From Phialocephala subalpina (taxonomy: Eukaryota; Ascomycota; Leotiomycetes; Helotiales; Mollisiaceae): a stretch of DNA of 64,000 bases. The notes under the pieces are model-generated. The model did not search any database. It saw nothing but the letters and a program-made list of their open reading frames with translations, and had not been told where the DNA came from. The DNA is taken from contig FJOG01000002.1 of assembly GCA_900073065.1 (NCBI GenBank), forward strand, positions 1,644,243 to 1,708,242, given 5' to 3'. Position numbers and translations under genes: made by a program. Below, piece after piece: positions 1-11,236 of this stretch; positions within the stretch are counted from its first letter, which is position 1; every line of letters begins with the position of its first letter.

Positions 1-791
1 ATACCGATCCTCCTTCCCAGTCATGGTACGCATCTTGCGCAAAATAAAACGCGTTGAGCAATTCTGTGCGAGAAGCGATCACGATAAGCAAAAATTCATG
101 TGTTTGATAATGGAAGATCAGCGGGGTGACACGAAATGCGCGTATCTTGAGGTGAATATCGTGAAGTGTTTGTTTTCGGGAAGGAACGCGCTGGAGCACT
201 TGCACGCGAACATCTTCATCTCATTGTCCCATGACTTTCTCCACAGCAAAATTGAGCGAGACGATCTTCAAAAACGACATCGACATTCTAGACATTGTAA
301 CACAAATTCCAGCGACTTCGCTCCTCACGAAGCAGTGCAGAAGGCAAGATCGGCTGAGCAAATCATGCGAATCTTTGAGCACGATAAGATGATCAAACTT
401 TCCCCTTAGAACACAAACACAAAATCCTCAAGATATTGATACAATTAGCGGTGCAGAGAGTCTAGACATCTAAAGTTGGACTAGCCTTGCGTTACATTCC
501 TGCAGCGACTGATTCATCTCCGCCCCTTGGTTCGAGTGCGCTACGCCCGATTTACGCGTCAGTTTGAGCTCTTTTGAGGATGTAAACCACGAAGTGTAAT
601 ACGAGCATTATGACCGCAATCTGTGCATTGATCGCATTCATTGTATATATACGTTTAAGCTGTACTCTCGTCTGATGTGTTGATGTTCGGCTTGAGCTTC
701 TCTCGTTTTCCAGCATTCCCAGCTCGAGGTGCTCACAAATCGACACGCCAAAGTACCAGAAATCCACGCACTTCCTAGGAAGGAATTCAAA
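1..791. other. No supported gene
   Basis: One ATG-started ORF of 128 codons lies at 23-409 (+). It shows no domain, signal peptide or recognisable motif, and no splice structure extends it, so I do not call it a gene. The right part presumably holds the promoter and 5' leader of the copper transporter that starts at 792. Confidence 0.4.
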
Positions 792-1795
792 ATGAATATG
801 GAAACGGGAATTGCTGCTGTGTCCTCTACGGCCACATCAGTGGTTATGATTATGGCGACAGGCACATCAGCGGCATCTGCGACAACGACAGCAATGGCGA
901 TGTCCATGGGAGGTTCCAGTGGCTGCAAGCTTTCCGTAAGAACAACATTTGTTTCAGAATCGTCCATCTCCTAATCTTCAATGTTGTTCGTTATCAATTG
1001 TTAAGGCCATCTGAACTCGCAAAGTACAAATATGTTTCGTCCGATCTTTATCAATTGAACTAGCAGCAGAGGCACTTGCCTCATTACTTCCACCCAACAC
1101 GAGAATCAATAAGCTGAGCTTACCGAACAGATGCTCCTAAACTGGACCACAATAGATGCATGCTTCCTTTTCTCAGCCTTCCACATCCGCTCCTCATTCG
1201 TATTCTTCCTCGCCTGTCTCGGATCCTTCCTCCTCGTCATATCTCTCGAACTGCTTCGTCGATTCCAACGAGAATTCGATCGCTACCTTCGAGCCCGAAA
1301 ATTCGTCAGGCATGATAAAGAGTATGTCTTACCTGAAGAGGTGGAGGAAAAGCTATTGGACAAGGGGGCAGAGAGTGGAGAAAAGGGAGCGAGGAAGGAG
1401 AGATGGGTGGTGATTGTGTTGAAGCAGATTTTAAGGGGTTACATTCATATGGTGCAGTTTTCCATTAGTTATTGTATTATGCTGATGTTTATGTGAGTCC
1501 TCCCATCCTCAAAGGCAAGAAGATAAGTGAGATCCGTAGCTGACTTCGAGTTTCTGCGCAACAGGTACAGCAATGGTCCGTTGTCCCGATGATTTCCAGA
1601 AGAGACCGGACGACTGACAGCGGGTATATAGGGTATATCATAGGATCCATCATCTTCGGGGCGTTAATCGGTTTTGCATTGTTCACAAGAGATACTCTTC
1701 ACTCACAGAATGAGTATGTCATCCACCCCAAACCACAATAGGCGACTAACTTCAACGCCAATGAAATCGATGAAAGGGAAAAGGCATGCTGTTAG
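792..1795 (+). CDS. CTR-family copper transporter
   Basis: Model: exons 792-935, 1131-1492, 1565-1575, 1632-1713 and 1777-1795, giving 205 aa. The N-terminal part is Met-rich and ends MSMGGSSGC just before the first membrane segment, as in fungal CTR2/CTR3-type high-affinity Cu(I) importers. TM2 carries the MxxxM signature (MLMFM) and TM3 the GxxxG signature (GSIIFGALIG). The chain ends in Cys-Cys, a usual metal-binding tail. All introns are GT-AG with CTGAC or CTAAC branch sites. Exon 3 is only 11 nt and encodes the Tyr-Ser-Asn between TM2 and TM3. An in-frame upstream extension exists, but ATG 792 is the first plausible start. Family assignment is strong; the last small exons are the least certain part. 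Confidence 0.85.
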
Positions 1796-1879
1796 AACCT
1801 CGAGGCTGAAACGACCTTTGATGGGTGTTTGTGCTGCATAGCGACATACCAACTTAATGAAATAATGGAACAAAATACC

Positions 1880-2215
1880 TTACATCTCGACCCTGTTGGT
1901 GACTAGACTTGAGCCTCGCTCAGAACAATCTCCCATCTCAGCGCAAGCACTCTCGCAGCTATCATCTCCATCCACCATGACTCCCCGCTCCAACCTCACC
2001 CGCCTCATCCTCACATTATCAGAAAACACGTAGCATTCCACGCAAAAGATATGGTGGGGATGCCTCGGACATTTCCTGTCCGTCATCAGACCCCAACACT
2101 TGCAACACCTCACGCGCTCTTCTCCGAGTTCCCTTTCCTCTCGTGCTGGAGTCGATGGACGGTTCTTTATGATGTCTTTCAGGTAGTCGAACTTTCGTCT
2201 GGAGTTTGAGCTCAT
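1880..2215 (-). CDS. Small Cys-rich hypothetical protein
   Basis: Intronless ORF of 111 aa starting at an ATG. The middle (about residues 37-62) has two closely spaced CxxC pairs and several His (CCKCWG, CPRHPHH, CVECY), which suggests a small zinc-binding knuckle. The ends are charged and low in complexity. I do not recognise the family. It lies 84 bp beyond the copper transporter stop, tail to tail with it. It could be a genuine lineage-specific small gene or a fortuitous ORF; the ordered Cys pairs favour the former. Confidence 0.4.
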   Translation of the reverse strand: MSSNSRRKFDYLKDIIKNRPSTPAREERELGEERVRCCKCWGLMTDRKCPRHPHHIFCVECYVFSDNVRMRRVRLERGVMVDGDDSCESACAEMGDCSERGSSLVTNRVEM

Positions 2216-2429
2216 TTGTGTTTTGATTGAGGATCAATGGCTCGGTGGTGATTTGGTGATGCAAACATGTTCAGATTGAGAGGCTTCCTGATTTATCCTG
2301 TTTTCGAGGATTGGCTGTGAATCTCTTCGAAATGAATAATGAAGCATTTGATGACTTGCTTACAATTCGTATGTGATTGGAGATGTGTTGATGCATGTTA
2401 TTCAATTACCTGCCGTCTTTTCATCACCC

Positions 2430-4135
2430 TCATATGTCCAAGCCCTTGACCGAAAGGTTCGGAGAAGCCTTTGTCGTGGAGTTAGCATCTCGCCCCTTCT
2501 CTAGCCCCTCAATATCAACAACTTCAGGATCTTCAAAGAAATGAGAAAGTTCCTCCAAAGTATAGCCTTTCGTTTCGGGGAAGAAGAAGTAAATGATCGC
2601 AGTCTATAAAATGTCAATCCTGAACCCTACTGGAGGAGTAGATGTGCTTACTCCTAAGATCAACATCCCAAGATAGAAGATGTAGTAGTAATACCCAATT
2701 GAATCCAGAGCAATGGGATTCACATACTGATTCACAGTCAATGCCGCCTGTGAGGCTGCGATCTGAAGACCCAGCCCACGAGCACGGATACTATAAGGCA
2801 AGATCTCCACAGCGTAGCAATAAAGGAGAGGATTGCAAGCAATGTTGAAGGCAGCATCGTACAGAAATAGGAACACAACTGCCGTGTAGGCTGAAGCATT
2901 ATTTCCATGTTTCGAGTAGATCGCACTGGATATCGTGAGTGGGACGTTGCAGGCGATCATACCGATGAACGACCAGAGCCAAAGAGTTCGTCTGCCCACT
3001 CGATCCGCGAGCAGAGCACCGAACAGGGCACAGAAAAAGTTCCAGATTTGAAGTCCGCCATTGATGCCTGTCTGGCTATCGGTACTGGTTATTCCAATAC
3101 TCGTGAGAATCGGGGAGAAATAGTATGAAATGACTCCTTGTCCGTTCCAAAGTGTGAGAAGGGCGACAGCAATACATATGCTGAAGCGTTTGCGATTGGC
3201 CTTGCTTTTGAGCAACTGAGCCCACGCCATTTCCTTGCTAGTTCGATCCTGGGCAATACCAGATGCCAATTCATTCATCTCCAACTCAACGAGAGCATCG
3301 TCCAGTGTTCCATTGGCGTGGTAGTTTGCGAGGACTTGACGGGCTTCGTCGACTTTGCCTTGGGAATAGAGCCATCGAGGGGATTCTGGAATGAAAGGGA
3401 GGGCACAAAGGACAAGCACACCTGGAGCTGCCTGGATCACCGAAGGTGTGCGCCACGACCACGAAGATGCCGTGAGGTGACCTGTTCCGAAGGATACCCA
3501 TGCCGCGATGATTGACCCAGCATACCATAGGACGTTGAACTGTTAAGATGTCAGAAAAACCCGTAATACCAAAGACAGGGACAATGGCTCACCATAGATG
3601 CAATTGTTCCACGCATACGAGGATGAGCAAGTTCATTGATCAAGCTCGGGCCAGCACAGCAGGTAAAACTAATGCCGAAGCCGATGATAAGTCGACCACC
3701 GATGAACATGTCCGAGTTTTGGGCTGCAGTCTGAATAACTGCCCCAATGACGACGAGACAAGATCCTAGAAGAATGGCAGCACGCCGACCAAAATGATCT
3801 GCAACTGGAGGTGCAACGAAAGCTCCGCAGAATCCTCCAATGAAGACGACTGTTGAGATGAGCCCGATCTTCGAAGCACTTGGGTTTCCCATGTCTAAAA
3901 CTGTGTCAGAAGTCGGTATCAGAAATCTGTATTAATAAAGCTGACCTCTGATCCATGGTTCCATTGCTTGAAAGCTGCCGACAATGCTTTCATCGTACCC
4001 AACAGTCATTTGAGTGACTAAGGTGCACATCTGCCAAAATATAAGGCGTCTCAAGCCTCTGTCGCGCCACCATTGAGGACTGGTATTGTTGGGCAATTTC
4101 ATGACGACTGGCGAGGAAGCAGATTTGTCGTCCAT
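2430..4135 (-). CDS. MFS sugar-type transporter
   Basis: Exons 3946-4135, 3593-3894, 2652-3539 and 2430-2603 (complement) give 517 aa. Signatures of the fungal hexose/lactose-permease group are present in order: DHFGRRAAILLG in loop 2-3, GRLIIGFG, PESPRWL before the central loop, DRVGRRTLW in the second half, and PETKGYTLEEL after TM12. It should be a plasma-membrane proton-coupled transporter; the substrate cannot be read. Introns are 48-53 nt with GT-AG ends. The open frame extends upstream to 4207 but only from a TTG, so I use ATG 4135; a further 5' exon is possible. It is divergent from the dioxygenase gene at 4730 and shares its promoter region. Confidence 0.9.
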
Positions 4136-4363
4136 GATTATCCAGTCTTTGTCGTTGGTTTCGGTACGCTTTTCTGGCAGGAAGACACGAGCATATTTAT
4201 CTCTCAAAGCATTGCGGTGCTTTCAAATCTCTTATCTTCGAGGACCAAGATTCTGAACTTTCGAACCCATACCAGCTACTTTCCGATTGTCGGGAATCGC
4301 TGTTTGTGTGGCATCGGGATGTGAAAGTACGACCTTATCGTGGACTTACGTTTAAAGAATCGA

Positions 4364-4375
4364 CGGGGGTAACCG
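4364..4375. promoter_or_regulatory. CGG-N6-CCG inverted triplet, candidate Zn2Cys6 site
   Basis: CGGGGGTAACCG lies in the 594-bp region between the divergent transporter (starts 4135) and dioxygenase (starts 4730). Inverted CGG triplets spaced by 6 are a known binding geometry for some dimeric Zn2Cys6 regulators, and such a regulator is encoded at 5958-7860. A 12-bp degenerate match can occur by chance. The rest of this intergenic region shows a perfect ACTCG/CGAGT inverted repeat near 4400 and nothing else I can name. Confidence 0.3.
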
Positions 4376-4729
4376 AAAGTCCCACTAAAACAGGCATTAG
4401 ACTCGCACGAGTTTCGGGCGAGATTTCTAAACTTTAAATCCTAAATCTAATCGCAATTTTCGCAGTTCTCATTGGCCAAATGGTTAATCCTTCCCCACGT
4501 TTGCTGGCTCGCGCGTAGGTGGGGGTTCAATGGAAGAGTTGCCAGAACATCAGGTCCTCTAGATGCTGCGGCAACTCTGGCAGACTTGGGGAATGCGCCG
4601 CGGCGTTGTAGCTTTGAAGGAAATACCGTAGAACAGACTCTCGGAGGATCCTTTATTAGAGACTTCCTCTGCTTCGCTTGAAACGCTCATTTCTTTGCTC
4701 TGCAAGCAAACCATTCATCGAATTCCATA

Positions 4730-5922
4730 ATGCCTCACTCGACTACTCCCCAGACGATTGACACAGCCGTCACTCACGGCGACTGGAGAGACGACTTATT
4801 CCGAGATGGATTCGTCGTCGTTAAGGGCGCCATATCCCCAGAAAATTCTAAGAAATACATTGAGCAGATGTTCCAATGGTTGGAGAAGTTTCCCTTTGGA
4901 TTCGACCGAAACTATTCAGAGACCTGGACGGAAAAATATCTGCCAACACACATGAAGTAGGTGATAGTCAGGAAAGTATCAGGACATGAAAGCTAACATA
5001 AGTGAAGAGGTGGGATGTACCATGGATACTCCGTCCAGCATGAACGCTTCATGTGGGAAGCTCGCCAGTATGGCCTTGTCTTTCTAGCCACTCGAAACAT
5101 TCATGCTGATTGTGAGTAAGGGAACCAGGAGTCATCGAGGCTTTCAATAGGCTTTGGGGTACCGAAAAGCTGCTCGTTTCCTTCGACGGAATGAACTTAA
5201 CCCTTCCTTCTACAAAACGAGCTCCCGGCCAGCCATGGCCACATGTCGATCAATCACCTCGTCGAACCGGACTGCAGTGCGTACAAGGGATACTGAACTT
5301 TGCTCCCAATGGACCAGAAGATGGCGGACTCGTTGTCATGAAAGGCTCCCACGCCTTGAATGAAGAATTCTTCAAAACCCACGACGTGGCCGATCGCAAG
5401 ACTTGGGGGCCAGACGATTGGTTTGGGTTCCAGGAGTCAGAGACAAAGTGGTTCGAAGAAAGAGGCTGCGAGACCATAAAAGTATGCGCAGAGCCTGGGG
5501 ATTTGATCTTGTGGGACTCCAGAACCGTGCATCATAATGTCTTGCCAAGCAGCCAGAACTTGAGAGCTCTGATATGTAAGTATCCGGCACGCAATTGGAC
5601 AAGGCGAGAGTCCTGACCTGGGGAATAGATGCTTGCTACACGCCGGCATCCTTTGCGACTGCGGAAGACTTGGAAAGCAAGGCGAAGCTTTTTATGGACA
5701 GAAAAGGAACAGTGAGTCTTCTCCTTGCTTCTGATATTCGCCCTCGAGACTTAGGCTGACTTTTGCTAGACTCACTGGCCTCATGCCAACATCTTTGAAA
5801 ATGCTGAGAAGAAATTGCGACTGGGAAAGCCCGACATTCATGAGAGAGATAAACCATTTGAGGAGCCCGAGCATACTGAACTTGCGTTGAAATTGGCAGG
5901 TGCCAAGGCCTACAAGACCTAA
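4730..5922 (+). CDS. Phytanoyl-CoA dioxygenase (PhyH) family protein
   Basis: Exons 4730-4956, 5008-5067, 5121-5575, 5629-5711 and 5770-5922 give 325 aa. It belongs to the Fe(II)/2-oxoglutarate oxygenases: the HxD metal pair is in WPHVDQSP and the distal His in DSRTVHHNVLP. Typical flanking blocks are FNRLWGTEKLLVSFDG before the HxD and IYACYTPASFAT after it. The second intron uses a GTATGG donor at 5068, chosen because only this splice restores ARQEPGVIEAFNRLWGT. Substrate is unknown; fungal members act in secondary metabolism or in catabolism. It converges with the Zn2Cys6 regulator, with 35 bp between the stop codons. Confidence 0.88.
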
Positions 5923-5957
5923 GCGGGTTGGTTCCCATGCATCTCATGGCTTGTATC

Positions 5958-7860
5958 TTATGCATGCAAGAGCTGAGTCTCCAGGATTTCGACTGCCTTG
6001 GCTGCAAAGATACTTTGGTCGGAAATTTTTCGTAGCAAATCAAAGCAGAATTGAATTTCCTCAACGTAATTGTCCTCTGCATCATTCGGGTGAAATCGTG
6101 CTTCTACCACCAGTATGATCGCTGCTGAGAATAGGTGCAATGAAGTCGCCCTGAAATATCAACTGAATAGCTCGCAAAGAATTTGGAGGACATACCATGG
6201 TCTGTGACGGGCCACCGAGCCTGCATAGTTCCTTACGAGAGCTATCATCGCTCGTGCAGATCCAAGGCAAATGGATCTTGTCCTTTCGAAAGTAGTCGGA
6301 TCTTGAATCCATTGGTCTTGAAGTATTCGGTTGATGACGATGCGATAGTACAATAGAACTAAAGAGAGATTTGTCCTCTGCCACGCGATCCATGACTGAT
6401 CAATGTCTGGAGCGCTGCTGGGACTTGTAAAATCTTGACCACCTTGGAGATGATCTGGGAGACCTTCAATCAAGTTCGCGAGAGACTCATCGGATTCGAT
6501 TACTAGGACAGAGATTTCATCTGACCTGCTTGCCTTCAGTCTGAGGGCACATCGGAATCGATGGTAGATCGTTGCAATCTGAATCATCGCGATGTGGTAC
6601 TGAATGGGTCGAGGTTTACTGTCCAAGGAGGTCGATGGAAGTATGAGCTCCTCATCTGCGATCTGCGCAGGAAGTTCAACCTCGAAGTCTGCTTCGTAGA
6701 TAGAAGGAATTCTGTAAGGGATGGGAATCCATTCGCACAGTACAAACGTCCACCAAAGTCGTCGTCGCACTTCGCGTTGTACGAGACTCTCTCCCAGATG
6801 ATCGCGATCGAAGTCTAGGCTCAAGCTTCTCGCAATTCTGATCCCACAGGCCCACAGACAAGTGTGCAATGTTGAATCCCCAACATTGTTAAATACAATA
6901 CCAAGTATCGCAATCGCTTGGACACTCTTTATGTTCAAGTTGCGAAGGAAATCGGCCCGATACAAATGGAGGAGAGCGGCATCGTACCAGTTTAGCAGGA
7001 GCATTTTAACATTGTCTAGAATCGAGTTAGTCAAACACGTCAAAATGGATGTCCAAGCTCACCATGTGGTAGGCCCGTCGCTTTGGCTTCTTCTTCGTCC
7101 ATGAAAAGTAGGATTGCCTGTATAACAAATTAGAGAAATTTTGACGATATTCGATTGAACCAGCAATGCTTCTGAAGCCTCGCAGCTTTAGAGGTACTGA
7201 TAGGGAACCAAGTCAATACTTACACTCAAATAGCTGAAGTAAACAGCAAGCCAAAGTGATCTGCCAGCGTCCGTATCCTCGTGCGGGCGGCCTGTTCGCC
7301 AGAATATCTCGCATTCAGATTCGAAAGTGGGATGATGAAGCGCGCAATGAATCCAGGAGACCCAAACTCTACCATACGATAGAAGTCTGGCAGCACAATT
7401 GGGGCTTGGCCGGATGACTTGGTCATCTTCCACGACTGTTGAGATTCGCGAAGTGTGCTTTACAGCATCAAAGAGATCTCTCTCGAAGCTCTCAGTGATA
7501 TTTCGCACTTCGAAATGCTTTGCAGCCTTTTGGGGGAGCTTTTGCAGCTGGCTATCTAATTGGCCTCGAAGTTTCTGATTCTCTAGCAGAAGTTCATTGT
7601 ACGAATACTGGGAGTTGGGAGCGCTGTGAATCGCAAGTCAAAGTCAGGTCTTAAAGCATGGTCATGCACACTTACTCGCCAGAGATAATTTGGCCTTTGA
7701 CCTTGACTATCTCTCTGGCACATTGTGCTTCCAGTCCACGGCCAATACATTCTTGGCAGGGAATCCGTTTGTTGCATCGCACTCTCCGTTTACGACAAGA
7801 TCTACAACTCCGAGGTGCGCGTTGCGTTGCTCGGATTCCTGGCGGCTCAGATGTAGCCAT
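5958..7860 (-). CDS. Zn2Cys6 transcription factor with fungal-specific regulatory domain
   Basis: Exons 7676-7860, 7224-7623, 7063-7117, 6196-7015 and 5958-6150 (complement) give 550 aa. The N-terminus has a binuclear cluster of form CX2CX6CX5CX2CX8C starting SCRSCRKRRVRC (residues about 18-49). A short Leu-rich linker follows (NELLLENQKLRGQLD), likely for dimerisation. The middle is the fungal transcription factor domain, including RRRLWWTFVLCEW. Expected to be nuclear. Its position beside the dioxygenase and transporter suggests a pathway-specific activator; this is inference. Confidence 0.88.
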
Positions 7861-9015
7861 GGGGCAAGAGGAAGAAGTGAAGGATGGATTAAAACTCCCG
7901 TCAGTAGGAGGTTGGTCTTAAGCGAGCTCTTTCCTTCTATCCCTAAAGTAGTCTAGACTCAAACACAACTAATCATATCAAAGCCAGTTCCCCCCCTCGA
8001 AAGATGCCAGTCTCGATAACATCTCTCCCATCTTCCAGAGGGACATACGAAAGCCACCAGCGTTGCACTCGATTTGATCATATCATGTCACGTATTAATG
8101 GTCAAGGATGTTCGAGGTAAAATGAGCGAGTTCAGGGGCAAACACGTCTCCTCGTCAACCCCACCGTCGATCACGCGTTTGACCGCGTAAAGTGGCTTTC
8201 TGTTGGCTTCTATTCCTCTCTCTCCTCTTTATCATATCCTATCGTTGTTATCTCAAATCCTACACTTCACGGATCTCCCAAATCAAAACTCGACCATGAC
8301 TTCCACTCAGACCACTCAGACCACACAACACCCAACAGTCTAGCGAAATGTTTCTGAAAAGCACAGAAAATGTGAAGATGGAGGACGCCACAGTGGAAAC
8401 CTGGAGATTGTGACCTGGAACACTCCTGACTATGCTGAGGTTGGTCTCCTTGGACCCTTGGGTTGGGAGCGAGCGTCAAAGAGGAAAGTGAAGAATTGGA
8501 GCAGAAGTTCGAGGCAAGCATATTTCCTCAGCCACTCTGCGAATACTTACTTGGTGTTTTTATTTCTAACGTTTCGCCTACCACAGGTCGAGTTCAATGG
8601 CGACCTTGAGAAGTTCTACGATTATTCCGGATCAGTCGAAATCCATCCCGTTCACATTGCCTTCTCCAAGAGTCAAACCCTTGGCATGCGCTGACCTGTC
8701 CCTCTCTTCGACGAAGCCTCTTGGTAGCTTAAACCCATTCCTATCACCAGTTAGTCGCTATCTTGAAACCCGCGAAGAAATTTGGCAATATAGTAGCAGT
8801 GCAGGGATATTTTCATACCGACAATTATCGCATCTGCATTGACCAGGAAAGTGGCTATCACATCTATATTTGTACTCCCCATCTAATCCGCAGCACGTCC
8901 ATCAAAAACTATGTGGTCATTGATCAATATCACTCAAAAAGAATGTTTTGTCATTTGGTCTATGTCCTAAGCACTTTAAGAACATACAAAGTTCAACTTA
9001 TTCTCTAAGTCCAAG
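7861..9015. other. Gene-poor stretch with short unexplained ORFs
   Basis: The first 400 bases look like promoter for the regulator. From 8349 to about 9008 (+) there are short ORFs in different frames (8410-8694, 8597-8842, 8763-9008) without a consistent splice path or a domain. They could be remains of a gene or chance. Confidence 0.35.
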
Positions 9016-9450
9016 TCAAAGCCCCTCCACCCACCTCTCCCACACAGAATACTCAACATTCTCCACACACCAAACAAACTTGACAAACTGACTCCACGGC
9101 ACAAGTACCAACCACTCAGTGAACAAAGAAACCAAACTATCCCCTGTAAAGCCACAAATATCAACCTTGCCCTTACAAACTTTCAGCACAATTCTCCTCA
9201 TCGACCCTTGATTTCCCTGCAGCAACAGCTCTACAAATCTTGAAGGACACGACGCGAGCCCATCACTCTCTTCCTTCATCGAGAATAGCTCAATGTCTTC
9301 CTGTCTTGCATTCCGACCCTCTGCTCGATATGTCCCATTTGTTTTCTCTTCTTCGATTTTCAGTTGTGAAGTAACTTCCAGGAATGGAAATCTTGCTGTG
9401 TAGTCGAGAAAAAGTGTCTCAAGATCATTTACTGGAGTAAATTTGTACAT
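9016..9450 (-). CDS. Hypothetical protein, possibly part of a degenerate gene
   Basis: ATG-started ORF of 144 aa, not recognised. The C-terminal half is Trp/Phe-rich (VFVWC-type pattern, WSQFVKFVWCVENVEYSVWERW) without a membrane-like run. Upstream on the same strand, about 9451-9715, coding-like sequence continues in a neighbouring frame (for example TQTHIIYGISPNTIRAP and VKTWYDEMFLDAKN). No GT-AG intron that I can see joins the two frames. So either the gene has a frameshift and is decaying, or the real model starts here. Confidence 0.35.
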   Translation of the reverse strand: MYKFTPVNDLETLFLDYTARFPFLEVTSQLKIEEEKTNGTYRAEGRNARQEDIELFSMKEESDGLASCPSRFVELLLQGNQGSMRRIVLKVCKGKVDICGFTGDSLVSLFTEWLVLVPWSQFVKFVWCVENVEYSVWERWVEGL

Positions 9451-9717
9451 TCTCTCGAATGTGAAGGATAGACAATGCTCAAATATCTGACTGTTGCAAG
9501 GTCTTTGCCGTTTGAGTTCTTGGCATCAAGGAACATCTCGTCATACCAGGTCTTCACGTTATTTTGGTCTACTCGGGGCGCGCGGATGGTGTTGGGAGAG
9601 ATTCCATATATGATATGAGTTTGTGTTCTCTCGTAGCCCAGACTGAATTCGCCTTGAGTTCGTTCAACGTAGGCTGCTCTCCCGTGAGAATGGCAATTGT
9701 TCGGCCATCTTCAAAAT

Positions 9718-10470
9718 GAATAGAGTTAATAAGAATAATTTGTGAAATTGTTTAAAATTGAGGTAAGATAAACGAGGTAGGTTTTGCTGTTCTTCGTGCT
9801 GTACTACAGCCTAGTTCGGACCGTCCGGTCCCAAAGAAAGAGCAAATGTGGAAAGCTAGCTATTTGAATCATCGGGTATTCTTAGCAAATACCATCTGTT
9901 GTGATTCATTGGCGTCTTTCTTGTGAGTCAAGTCAAAAGCATGGAAAATTAGAGGTCAATATATGAAAATCAGGGCTTCTGTTCCGATGTATGAAGGTAT
10001 CCTCGGACATTCCAAAAATTGAAAGCATGAATTGAGAGAACGGACTTCTCGACTTGATCCATGCTCGAAGTTCCAAAAGGCATAAGGCCAACGCACCATA
10101 CCACAATGTAATTGCTAGCTCCGTAGGTATTCATCTGACGAGTATCTCCAGACCTATTCAGCAGCGACTGAGCTCTCTCAAGACCCCGTCACAAACCAGC
10201 ACTCTGCACGTGACACGCGCAAAACCAACGCACGAAAAGCACCCCCAAAAAGTCACCAATCTCAAAACCCGAAGCATCAATCAGCCCCACAATTCATTGC
10301 CCTTAGCTCGTAGCTCGCCACCAATCGGTATCCAAGGACCCCTATCACTATCGAAAGTGGTGCTGACTCAGCCCTCGCCACAAGCGCACATCTTTCTCTA
10401 GCTCTGCCGGCACTGACATCGTATCCCACGCAATCAACGGTGAAATTTGGACCCCCGTATCATTTTTGAC
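9718..10470. other. No supported gene
   Basis: An ORF at 10054-10401 (+) is Ser/Pro/Thr-rich with no recognisable motif and no promoter or splice context; I see nothing else. Confidence 0.35.
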
Positions 10471-10770
10471 TTAATTCTTGACTTCGTGGTTTCCTGTATC
10501 GTTTGGTGACACGTGACTCGAACAACTTGCTGGAGATCCAGAAACAGGCAGGATGGGAAGCTTGTAGGGCTCATCTGGAGGCAGAGCTGTGATGCTGGCG
10601 CCGAGGCGGGAGAAGTTGGCTGCGTCTGTTGCGGTGTATTGTTCCTCCTCTCGTTCCTGTGTTGATCGATTTGCGGTTGTGGACAGAGGACGTGGAGTTT
10701 GTGGGGTAGAGGTGTATATTGCTTTGGTGAGCTGAGCGCTTGCCCTTTTGAGTGTCGTTGAGGCTTTCAT
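10471..10770 (-). CDS. Hypothetical protein with mitochondrial-like N-terminus
   Basis: ATG-started ORF of 99 aa. The first 35 residues are rich in Arg, Lys, Ser and Thr and nearly free of acidic residues (MKASTTLKRASAQLTKAIY...), as in a mitochondrial presequence. A polar middle with REREEEQY and a Pro-rich block (LPPDEPYKLPILPV) follow. No domain is recognised. Small accessory proteins of fungal mitochondria can look like this, but a chance ORF is also possible. Confidence 0.4.
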   Translation of the reverse strand: MKASTTLKRASAQLTKAIYTSTPQTPRPLSTTANRSTQEREEEQYTATDAANFSRLGASITALPPDEPYKLPILPVSGSPASCSSHVSPNDTGNHEVKN

Positions 10771-11236
10771 GTTTGGTATTTGTCTTGTCTTGGAGGCTGG
10801 AGTTGAAATGTTGGAGAGGTTTGTTGTATCGTAAAGTTGAAGACGATATACAATGGAAATTTAAGTAGGTTGGGTAGGAATAGGGCATTCCCTAAGATAG
10901 AATGCTAAATTGATGACTGCGATGTAAATTCCTCCGACTTAGGACGATGCAGTGATGCGGCATAGATTAGCCTGCGAAGCCCGAACTCGATTGAGAAAGA
11001 GAGACACCGCGTGACAAAGTTACAAAATTCAAGGAACGCGAGAATTCATCTGGAGACGTCGAGTATTGCTTTTATCTTTCTGCAAAGGTATTCAACACCC
11101 CCATGCAAAGTCAAAGAAGATCGGGGCTATCAATTGATGAGCCCAAACGAAAAGATCTGAGTGACCATCCGAGACGCTTGAAATAACTGACCAGGATACC
11201 TCCAATCTTGTCTGCGCCTTCGTAGCCTAGCGGAAT
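10771..11236. other. Intergenic, nothing recognised
   Basis: Presumed promoter of the small gene ending at 10770 and 3' region of the p23 gene. No repeat or RNA gene seen. Confidence 0.4.

Noticed and set aside
4136..4207. N-terminal extension of the MFS transporter to 4207
   Set aside because: The codon at 4207 is TTG; the first ATG in frame is at 4135.
10054..10401. 115-codon plus ORF
   Set aside because: Low-complexity Ser/Pro/Thr composition with no domain, promoter or homologous look.
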